NCBI RefSeq assembly: GCF_036373705.1
Contig: NC_089867.1
Coordinates: forward strand, 14,746,001 to 14,810,000
DNA from: Amia ocellicauda
Lineage: Eukaryota > Chordata > Actinopteri > Amiiformes > Amiidae
Length of the DNA stretch: 64,000 nt
Reading direction: 5' to 3'
Positions 16,817 through 28,800 of the stretch are shown here, piece after piece (position 1 is the first letter of the stretch; each line of letters opens with the position of its first letter). Made by a program: the position numbers and the translations under genes. Below the pieces are notes generated by a model. The model saw only the letters and a list, made by a program, of their open reading frames with translations. It was not told the origin of the DNA and made no database searches.

Positions 16817-19800
16817 ATGGGGGACGTCTATGACCCTGAACACCCGACAGAGTGAGTATCTGTGCTGTGTATAATGTGTGTATAATGTAACTACTGACTG
16901 GACGCACATTGCACTTACTGTACAAACACACACTCTCTCTCCGGGCATCGGCGGCTCACAGACCCCTCCTCGGCTGGTCGGGGGGTTTCATTTGAGCGTG
17001 TGTGCTCGGAAAAACACGTCCTGCAATGAAATGACCAAGCCCGGGGGGGGTCAGTGGCCGGGCCGCTGTGTAGTGAGGGAGCCGGAGTGGAGAGTAATCC
17101 ACAGTGACAGAAGAAAGGAGGCGGTGAGTACTGAAGTCCTCTCCCAGTGCTTTTATATCCCCCCATGAACACACTACACAACACAATACAACTAAAAGGC
17201 GACGCTTGTTTTAAAGATGCAAGTGGGTCCAACGTGTGTTAAAGCAGATTTCGTTCGCCCAAAACGAAGCTTTTGGCGGGTAACGTCACTGTGAAACTCG
17301 CCATGGAGGACAGGAGGCCCGCACTGACAACAGGCCTCTCTCCGTAGGCCCCGGATCCGCGGTGTCGATTTGAACCCACCCCCTTCCACATGACGTCTGG
17401 TTACGGCTGCCTGGGCCAGGAGCTTTCTCTCGGTTATAACCCGTCCTAAATCGCCGCCTTCTGAACGCTGGGCTGCACAGTCAGATTTCACGTAAAGGTG
17501 ACGAAAAGTTGTGATAAAGCACCTTCTGAGTGTTTGGATAGGTGTCGTTTTATTTGTACACCCCCCCCCAAAAAAAAGTCAGCCAGCCAGGGCGACTTCA
17601 GCGGATGCGGTCGCAGGGCAGAAACACTGTGAATTACCTTAAATATTACTATAATGAGCCATATACTCGTATTCATGCAACAATACCCTGTTACATATGT
17701 ATGCATGTTTATAAACACACACGAGTTTGTTTTAATGGACCCGGCTCTTATCTGCTACATGTGAATTAACCCGCTTTGATGTGGCTTCACAGTGTTAGCA
17801 ATGGCTTCTGCACAAAACTACACTAATGACAAAGAAACAGGTCTTCACACAGGCCATTGGACTTGAGGAAGAAGCGAGGCAAAGGTCAGCTCGCACACAA
17901 TGTTAGTGTCACGTATGTGGATTAAACCGTGAGTGAGACGTGCTCATCTGGGGGGAGATGTTGGTCTTTCTGCGTTTTGGCGGCGGGGGGGGGGCGGCCA
18001 TTGCCTCTGCCGTGGACAGCAGAGGCTCCGTGGGTGTGGATGTTGTCCCAGTCATCCCTGAAGATGATCCCTGCGCGATGCATTTCCCAAAGCTTTTTTC
18101 CTTTACAAATACACCACCGCTTTCACTGAACAAGTCAGCTGTGTAGGCGATTTGTAGTTTAGAGAAGGTAGCTACGTCGTCAGATATCCGTGAAGTATTA
18201 CTTAGTGAGCACTTTGGGAAGCCACTCATCTTAATGTATATTTAAAAAAGTAAATAAAATCTTATTAAAATCTCACTTAGCGTGTAAAGACCGATTTCCA
18301 GTCTCGCCCTATTTCCCAACTATATCAGAGGAGGTATTACAAGCTTTGGTGGGTTATTGTTGGATTACTGTGTGATGTAGATCACACCAGGTACCCTGTG
18401 CTGTTAGTGTATTGTGGTCCGGTATAAAACCTATGCCAGGCCCCCCTCCCGAAACAGACTGCGGGTATCACTGCAGCTATAACGCCTATTTCCTGGAACC
18501 TGGTGTCCATTACAGTGTAGTGCTTATTTGGTGCTGTTTGTGTTTGAGAAGGGGAACAGGATCACTTTTGTCTTTTTTGAATATCAAGGTGTATAACATG
18601 GAGTAATGAATTTACACTTACATATTAGGGTCCTTCCCCCAGTATGAGCTCCTATTATATACACATTACTAAAAGCTTTTGGCAATAGTAGTGCGTCCGT
18701 GTTCAGTTCCATGTTTACATGCTGCTGTAGAGTCCGCTTAGACAGTAGGAACGCTCATCTGTTTGCAGCAGGGCAGTCACCTGCTTCTGAGCACTCGGGG
18801 AGAGAAGTTAAATTACTGAAATGCGTGAGAGGAAATACCTAGTTACCAGCATCCTCTAGCATAAGGCAGTCACACCTTAAATCCCCTGTATTTACTGCGT
18901 GAATTGTGCTTGCACAGTACGTGTTGTTCAAAATGGGCATTGGGTTGCCATTGATACACAATGTCACACACCTGACCTGTCTTGAGCAAAAAGATTCTGG
19001 GGCAGAGGTGTGCCAGACATTGTGTACACCTGATAAAAGCCTGTGAGCTTTCTTTAAGACATGCTATGAAAAGAATATTAGAAACGCTTTAGTTGGCGTC
19101 TTTCACTTGAAGGAAAACGAGAATGCCAAACGTATTCGCTGCATAGAGGTGGGCTCTACTTTGTAGTTTAGTTACAAGTTTGTAGTGCACAGCTCTGAAC
19201 TTTAAACTCTGTAGCCTCCACCACACCATAGCCTGCCGGTGTGTCAGGACAACTCCGTTACCATTTGCCCCAAGTGAATGAGTTAATTCCCAATCGCTTA
19301 GGTCACCTAAGTAAGAGAGCCTTGTGTCTTCAGCGTTAGTCGAATTTGCCTGTGAAGCTATTCCTGGGCTGCCCAAGCCAACAGCCTTTCCACAGCATTT
19401 CTCTTCTGCACCTTTTCAGTGTCCCCTCCCTTAATTAATTCTGTTTTGCCTAATGTTTAAGCATTTATTTTGACCGGGGTTCTGTTCCATGTTGTACAGG
19501 CAATGTTGAAAACCTCACTTTCACCCCTTAGACCCACACCTAAATTACCCAACTACAATAAATACTGTAAGATGCTCCATGCTGTGTACCTGTCACAGTT
19601 GGACCACCTGTGATTTAATCGGCTTCATGGGAAATGTAGCGGGTTTTTTTTATTACATTTTTGCTCGTTTCACTCCATCTTGATAAGTTGGTTTATGTTT
19701 CAGAGCCCGAGGCATTTGTCTTGCGCTTTTATTTTCGAGAGGCTTGGACTCGGATCTATAGTTTGTTTGAGGCCTTGATATGCATCAGTGCTACTGGGAA

Positions 19801-22800
19801 AACTCATGCTGGGGGAAGCTGCAATATGCCCAGGTGTTTGTCGTCTTGCTGAGATCATTGTTGCGGTACCCCAATTTCCATTGATTTCTGTAACGGCAGC
19901 ATGCTAATAATAACTACTGATTTAGTATTTTGTTATATACAAGCTCTTCATTACTTGAGTCATGTGTGACTGTTTCTCAAGGTCTTAGTCTATTTGTGAT
20001 GCTTGAGACGCCTGCTGGAGTTGTCGGAGTGTCAGAGTTCACCTGCACCAGTAGAGAACCAAACCCTGTGGGCTAGTGTTGTAGCAGCCTACATGTCACT
20101 GTACAAACGCAGTGGTTCGAGAACATTTTCACATTGATTTAAAGGTGTAGATATGGGGAGCGGCATTAACTGGTCAACACTGAGTCTGATATGCAACATT
20201 GCACTTGACAGAAGGATCCAGGTGTTGGTGTTGTCCTGAAATGCATCTGTGATTTTGCTCACCTACATCAACACAAGTCCTGACATGCTGTTTTCTGTGT
20301 CTGTGTCTAGAGCTTCCCCCAGTATAACCATTGAAGGCTTTTGATGTTAACTGTCTGCAGCCTTGAGCACCCGAATCTGCTGCCCTCAGTTCTCTGATGT
20401 CACTGTCTGTGGAAAGCAGCCAGTGAAGCTCCACGATAAAGCTCTGGAGATGGGTTGTGCATGAACATCAGTGCTGTCTCCTCAGAGTTGACTTTGTAAA
20501 GGAACTTGGAGAGACCCCACCCTTTGATTTGAATGGGACAATCATGCTTGTTGTACTGATAGTGATCCTGTAGTTCACACCACAGCAATGCACAACCCAT
20601 CACTGAATATCCTAGACGGTCATTGTTCCTAGTAGGGTGCTGTAGTTTTGTTCCTCCTACAAACACTCATGTGCTGCAGCAGATTTCCACGTGTGACAGA
20701 CCCTTTCGGGTTCATCCACTCCTACAGACAGGAGATCTGCGCTGTTGATTGAGTCGGTTAACTTTGACAGTGTGCGCTAACTTGTCACTGTAATTGTAAG
20801 TGTAAGTAAGTGATTAATTTATACCCCAGATTACAGTATCTCCACTTTGTGTGTGCCCAGATAAGGCCTGGTATGATGGATTAAGCCAGTTGTTCAGCTC
20901 ATTAGCAGCTTTACGCCAGAGTGCACTGGGACACCTGTCTGGATGAATGACTGTAAACAACACAGCCTCACAGTGAACTTGTTTCCTGTACATGACATGC
21001 ATTCATTTACACATGTTTTTGGGGTACAGTTCTCTTGTTTCATAAATGTTTGTTATAAGGAACATTGTGTTCTTGTAGCAGGCATCTGCTTTCTCAGTCA
21101 GGGTGCAGCCCTGTCTGCACTGGTTGCAGTGCTTGCGTTGTGTACTTGTAGACATGGCTCAGCTCATTGCTAAGCTGTTTGCCTTATCTGAAAATTCAAG
21201 ACTCTTGCTCTAGGGACTGCAGACTCAAGATCTCCCTAGCTGCCCTGACACAAGGGTATGCTTGCTATTGTTTGTTCAGTGTAAAGCTGCTTATTCGAGG
21301 CCAGTGGAGATCTTTTATTCTGGTTGTAGATTCTTCAAATCAGTGAAGCGTCTGCTGAAGACTTGCCATGCAACCGTCACTTGTATTTTTAAGTATTATT
21401 TGCTGCCAGAGGACTGGAGCCTTGTCTGCAGATTGACCTGCAGTTTGCTGCTGCTGCTCAGATATATTGGTGTAGCTGCTTAATTCCAGTGTGGGAAATT
21501 GTTAATGTAGGTTGGAGCCAAAAACGTGACATAGACCAATCTCAAATGTATTCAGTCTCTGTTCCTGCTTTCGTACCTTTCAGTGCTTCTGCTCTTTAGT
21601 CCCTCAGTCCGTCTCCATTGTGTGAAACAACTTTTTCTTACTCTGTGATCTCTAGGGGGTTTTGTACAAGCTGTCACCCTGCAAGGCATAGAAAGAAAAT
21701 AAAAATCCCCATCATTGATTCCTTGAACTTAATTTCTTAATCTCCAGCTAGTGCCAACAAAGGTATTTTGAAGGCAGGTAAAGTACAGATTGGAAATGCA
21801 GCCTGTGAGCGGCTTTTAATAATGGAAGAGAAAGATTAGTGTGTTTTAGATATCAAGACTGTCACTGCACGGAAGTAACTATTACAGCGTTTCAGAAGTG
21901 CTTCCAAGTTTTTATTTTAAATATATAATTTTCTTTTTTTTTTAACGTTCATGAACACAATTTATTATTTTAAATAAAGGTTTACATCTGCTGTAACTTT
22001 TCATTTCCGCTTTGATGGAATTAACTCTGCCCTCAGCACTAATAAATTCAGCAGCCAGCAGTCCTTCCAAGATTGTGTCTTTTCAGCTTGAAAGATATGT
22101 TGGAATCTCCTTGTAATTTTGTATTGCACAGCGAATCTGTGATCAATGTCTGGGACAGTGTAGTGCACATGTTCACAGTGCAGAACCGCTCTCCCTCCCG
22201 CCTTCTCTTCTTTCATAATCGCCTCTGAGTTGCAGCAAAATGACTGAAACTGGTATCAATTCCTGCATTACTCTTGAGCCCACCCACCTCTGGCTGCTTT
22301 TGTGAGCCCTTGGGCAGAACAGGTGATCAGGATTAAGAGTTTGTGCTACAGGTTGGCTGATGGTGAAATCTGTGTCAGTAAAGATGGATGTGACTACTAC
22401 TGTATCATTGAATACATAAACATTTGAAGAACTGGTTTAGTTCCACTTCAAGAGAAATGGCACCAGCATCTCCATTGTCTTGCAGTTTAATCCGTATCGT
22501 AGGGAACAAAGTAGCCTATATCTTGCGTATAGAAGTAGGCTCGCTCCTTTTCCAAGTTTATTTTTCTATAGAGGTAAACCTTCCTTTTCAACACATTTCT
22601 AGGTTAATTTAAACCTGACTGTCAGCTGAAGGCTCATAGCACTAGTGCAATGGGTTACAACTATTACAAGTTAATCATGTTCATAAAATGTAAGGCTCCG
22701 ATATAATCTTCTTTCTGTGTGCTTCTGTAACAGATTGTAGAATTCTCTCTCCCCGCTGCACTAAAAGTAAAACTTGCCTAAGCACTGGCTGTTTAATTTA

Positions 22801-25800
22801 GATGAAGGAAAATATACATGGGTAATTAAATTGAAGGTTAACACATGTAGTGGATAAACTCCCTGCCCTCTGGCCTACCCAATCATATAATTAACAGATG
22901 GCAGAGTGGGATTACACATCAATGAAATGTTTGTGTTTTGGCTTGGAAGATAAGTGATTCTGTAGAGACGCCTTTGACAAACACTGCAGATTTTGCAGAA
23001 ACCTGTAAAACTTGTATAGATTAATCAGTGGATTAAAATAATTTAAAATTTGTGGTGTAATAGGACTCATTTTCTGTATGATAAAATGAAATGCATTGAT
23101 GGCCGTGAACACAAACAGTCCAGTATTGCTCTTGCAGTTCAATCTGAATTCCAGTGCTTGTCTTTGGTACATCCAGCTTCTCAAATTTACAATCGGCCCA
23201 CTACGCTGCACTGGAATGGGAGTGGAGGGCTGTTATTGGCCCGTCTGGCCTTCAGTCAGGACATGAGATAGTGATATTTGCATGAGGGAAGCAGAACTAG
23301 CTTAGGCTGTTGATCCCGCAGTGCTGTTGAATCTCAAAAACGGGGACTCTTGACTTTCCCGACAAGCATGTGATATCTGGTTTGGACCAGGCCAGGTTTC
23401 TTTTGCGGTCACTGGTACACTGACTCTGTGCCCACCCTCTCGCTCTGGAGTGATGGCAGCTGTAAACCCTTTGTAACATACCTGTATACACACAGACACA
23501 CACACTCTCAATGTGTAGAAGAAAGCATTCAAATTGACCGTCACCCTTTCCACTAGTACACAGCGACGGTGCAGTGTGTATCATGCCGACCTTGTCCGTC
23601 CAATCGCATATCTGACTTTGGCTTTCCCCAAAAAAGACTGCAATTTTTTTTTTTTCTAAATTATTGTATTTCAGATCAAATGGTGTGCTAGTTAACAGCA
23701 AGTAGGGTACAATAAAAACGTGTTTAAGAAAACAAAAACTAACAAAAAATGTGCCCTTCTCTGCCCCACTCTTGCACTCACTCACTGACTCTTGCCGTGT
23801 GCAGCCCTGCCATGTGGAGGAGAGCATGGGGGAGGACAGGTGTGTGTGCACAGTGCAGGTGCTGTTAACTGGAGCAGTGTTTCTTTGATCCCGGCAGGTG
23901 TGACATCACCTCCGAGAGCTCGCTGCTCTGAGCTGCTTGTGCCCGGCCAGCGGCGGCACACAGCGGCACCCGGCCGTTACGCCAGACCAGCACTAAATGG
24001 ATACACTCGTCGAGACAGACACCAGGTACCCTCCCCGCTTCCCGCACCCCGACTGGGACACAGCTCAACACAGACTAGACCGCACACTCCTGTGACACAT
24101 CGGCTGGCGCCTTCACATCTCGCATACTGCCTTCACATTACACACTGACTACACGCACACACATTTTCCCACTCTGCCTGCATGCATCTCGCTACAATTG
24201 ACATGACTGAGCTTAGGACAGATTTGCTTAAATTTTGTGTGCGTGTTTGCGTGCAGAGTCAGGCTTATTTGAAGGTAGAAGTGCACCTGACTTAACATGT
24301 GAAATCTGTCCGTGAACTCGTAAATATTCAAAACCACTGTTAGTATTCATGTCATTCTGCCTGATTATATTTAAAGTCAAAGTGGGATAATCATCAAATT
24401 GAACCGTTCCATCTTGACCACTGGAGTTCTCTGCACACGAGGAGGTTTATTGTTCTGTGCTGTTCAAGCCATCCAGCAGTCTACCTCCACTGTGTGCAGG
24501 TGGGCCGTTGTGACCCTGTGCGACTTCACTGTATGCTGTTGCCTTTGTGCCGCACATCTCAGTGCAGCTGCTGTAGCCACAGGCTTCACACCGGCAGTTC
24601 TTCACCATGCTATACTAATACCACAGCAATCGGGGAGGTGATGAAAGTCTATCAGTTCTTTATTTCTCATCCTTGCAGGGTTTTATTTTTGAGAGTCAGG
24701 GCTGCTTCACTTTCTGACCATAGTGAGCCATGTGTGTGTGTTGTTTACTGCTGTTAAGGATAGTCAGCAACTACTAGATCGAGCACAGAGTTAAACAGCT
24801 GTGCCTCATTCCCGTGGCTGGGAAATATCAGAGAGACTGATTTTCCCACTTTAGGCAAATCGCCCGTCTAATTATCATTTACTTGGGAGTGGGCTGCCAG
24901 CCCACAGTGCATAATAAAGACCAAACTATATCATCAGAAACTTCAGGGAGTAAGTTAAGACTTCAGGCTTTTCTTTAGTTTACTTTGCATTTACGTTTAT
25001 TTTGAAGGGTGTTCACTGTCTGCATATTTCACTTTTAGTTTGTCCGAGGTTGAGTCCTTTGCTGAAATCTTTTTTTTAAATATTAAACATAATTTTCCAT
25101 CTGCTTCGTGGAGTCTTGAGGAATTGGAATTATTCTAATTTCCGCCATTTCAGGAATTATTTGCTGCAGGTAGTCAGAAGGGTTCTGTCAGCCTACCATA
25201 GTTGTTTCATGTTTGTTAACTTGTTCTCAGTTAATTTACGTAGCGGCATTGGTGCAATCTGCATAGAAATTGCAAAACCTGCAGGGGATCAGACTGCTGA
25301 GTAGTGGGAGTCTGACTCTTCTGGTTGGAGTTGTGCTCATGCAGTGAGAGCTCAGGAAGGGGTGAATGAGGGATTATTCATCCCTGCTTCTCTGCACCAG
25401 TAACACTAGCTGCATACCTCTGGGTTCATCTGCTCAATTAATTCTCTCTAGGAAATACATTTTTTTTCCATTCCCCAGCTCAGAGCCAGGGAGCGTGAAC
25501 ATGATGTCATGCCTTGTCTGACACTGGAATGCTCAGACCAGCTGATCTAGAATTCTAATCCCAGTGTTCCAGTTATATCGAAGCAGCACTAGCCTCCATT
25601 AAAACTGGTCTATTACTGTAACTGTTGAAGCAGTTGAAGTTGCATGTTTCGTTGCTGCATCCCTGCATGCATAGGTGAAAAAGTGTCTGCTTTTCCATGG
25701 GGTACAGAATCCTTGGGGGTTGTCATAAAGCGCAGCGTGCACGGTTCCTAATTATTTTTTGGCTGCATGTATTGCTATAGTTTGTAAGCAAGATGTATAT

Positions 25801-28800
25801 CGATTAAATCATAAACAACTTTTAAAACTTTCAAATGTACCAAATAATTGCAGATCTCAGAAGCCAGCATGTTAGAGGAGATGAATACGAAGTGGAGATT
25901 TTGTAAAGTAAACCATCTGTCATTCAAAAAAGTGAAAAAACAATCTGCAGCGATCACTTTGATCGCAGTACATGCCAACAGTTCCATAACTTGAATCATC
26001 CCACTTGCTTGCACTGTTTTTCCTGTGGCCTTGGACACCGCAATACTTAGTTGTCTACAGAAACTATAATTACTCTCGAGGAGTAAGTGTGTGAAACACC
26101 AACACTTGGGATGACTGATAATGACTGCAGTTGCCGTGGGGAAGATGCATCCGGTGTTTTTGTCGTTTTTCCCCTATCCAGGAAGTTGACCCAACACACC
26201 CTGAAACTGAAAGAGCATGCTGGCTTTTAACATCTGTAATTATTTGGTAAATATGTATTTTTTTAGTTGCTTATAAGATGGAATCAATCTGGAAGATTCC
26301 CACATGTTTTGGCCCCATTTTCATTGTGTTCCTTTTTAACAGTTCCTCTTATTTTTTAGATCTACCCTTGTCAACACTGTATTCTGTAAGGGGAGAGGGC
26401 GCTAGTCTGACTACTTGTTTGATTTTTGACTCGCTTTGTGGATTTGAATCATTTTGATTTTAAATTAGTAAATATTTTTTAAACGGTTGTGCCGTTTATC
26501 TATGCAAGTCAGTTATGCTAACGTTTGGGACTCTGTTAAAGACCTGTATTGCTCTGGAATGTATTCCTGGTTAATATTATACTTCAGGATGCTCCTGCTC
26601 AGGATTGGTCTGCCTGTGTGGTACAGCTTTGTTCTTTGTGTACAGTACAGTAGTACAGATGTTCTCGCTGTGTGAGTTGACTTTTGCCGTTAGTAGGAAA
26701 CTCCTCGTATCGCAGTATCTCACAAGGTCACATTCCTGAGCTGCTCTGCTAGGCGTGGAGGCTCTCTGGGGCTGGGTGAATTAATTCTTCTCTTTGCTCC
26801 AGTTCACCTAACATCTATTAATAGCCACGTGCTGGCTGCAGTGCACTTTGGCACAATGGCGAGGATATTTAAAATTAGTTTTTTCTTTTGAGATTGAGAG
26901 ACCTAATTCTTCCATTGGCTGCAATCTACACTCCCCCCACTCTTGGGGTTGTAAAGGAGGGAAGTGTACAGGCTCTCTCAGGGCCAGCTCAGCCCCCCTG
27001 TGCTACCTGACAGTGATGGGAGGCTAATCTGTAGCTCCCACGGACTCTCGAATTGTAGTGCAGCTGTGGCAGAGCAATAGTGTGCACTTTTCATCTTGGA
27101 AAACATTTCACTGCCCGGGTGCTGTGGTGTACCGTACTGTACCAAATAGATTGGAGTCATTTTGTTGAGGTCTCCAAACTGCATTCAAGCATCGTAATAA
27201 GACACGCCCTACAGCAGAATGGAGTCTCAATGCCCCTACTTGAGGACAAGATGGGAAACAAAAGATTCAGATAGGGAAACAATAGCAGGCCTCTCTTGCA
27301 GGTATTTTTAAGTTGTGGTAATTTGCATAAAAGCTATTAATTTGCCTGAAGCTGAACAATTGCCTTGCCTTTCTGAGTGCTGGTGCTCAGCCCTGATCAT
27401 AGAGGGACTGAGGCTTTAATGAGCAAATATTCCAATCAAAACCAGAGAGAGGAGACATCTTCAGCTTAGCTCTGAACAAGTGCAGGGTGTGGTGGTGGGG
27501 GCTGTCCCAGGGGTCCTGGACTATAGACCAGTGTAGCTGGCACAGTCTGTTGTTAATCTGTGTGTGTGTAAGGTACCGGTCTCTGTCTTGCTCTCGCCCT
27601 CCCGTGCTGCTCTATGGCACCTGCTCTGCTGCCGGCCAGGTTTGTTTGCATGGCCGTCTTGACCCAGTTTCCTGGGAAACCGGGAGCCGTAACCCGTTGT
27701 CGTCATGGCAGCAGTTGGCTCTCCGCAGAATGCCGGTGGGAGAATCCGTCACGTCTGGAAAGGTTATGCGGGGGGGGCCGTGGGCAACCCGGTCTCGGTC
27801 TTGAATAGTAAACAGAGCACTGACGTGTGCTTGTGTTTTTACTGTATAGGAGACCTGCGCTCAGGGTGCGGCGAGGCTGGGGCATCTCCACAGCTGCTCC
27901 TCCTTTTCTGTTGTTCTTGGATTGTTTAATAAAGGTCTTCAATCAAGGCAGCGTTCCTAGGGTGGGGGCGGGGGTTGCTGGGGCAGGAGAGGATTATGGG
28001 TCTGTATCCTAGCAGCCACAGTACCTTGTAATGTTTTGAACATGTAAAGCAGTCTTTTTTTATAGTTTATTTAAGGCTGTGAAAGTCACCAGGAATGCAG
28101 TTGGTTGTGATTGTTTGTAGTCCCCCTAAAGGCAGAGCTGTGGCAGTTTAGTGACATTTTTGGAGGCTGTAGTTGTGCTGTGCTGTGCTGTGCTGTGCTG
28201 TGCTCTGTGTGGGGGAGAGATGTGGATCGGTTGTCATTTTGTAATGATCGTCGGGGTGACCTGGGCCTCGGCAGGTTTACAGTGACCCTGGAGACTTTAT
28301 GGTTCTACCTGCTTGGCCCTCTGTTGTGTAAACAGACAGTCAGGAGGCTGTTTAAGCACTGAAGGATGTCTTGTTGGAACTATGCAAAATCTGTAGATGT
28401 ATTATTAAGATCGGTCGAGTCTGCTTTCTGCATTAAAACAAACATCAAAACAAAAATAAACAATTTAATTTATCTAGGGGGGATGCTAACTCCAGTTGAC
28501 TTTGATTTAATTCTGTCTGTAGGACCCAAACAAAAGTTGTCTGCTCTTTGTTTTATCTTAGTCCAAAAAGCAACATGTTAAAGGAGTTGTGTGTCATTAG
28601 GTGATTTTACAAATCGGTTTGAAAAATGCATTTTATATGCAAATTGCCTGACTGTATTTTAGCTGCTGGCTGACTATTGAATAGTTTTGTTATTACAAAC
28701 GACTTCAACCCACTGGAGTGTAAACTGGACGTGCAGTTGCTGTCAGTCCTTACTGTACTGTGGTACCGCTTGGCTCTGTGTCAACCTCCGTTGTTTGCAA

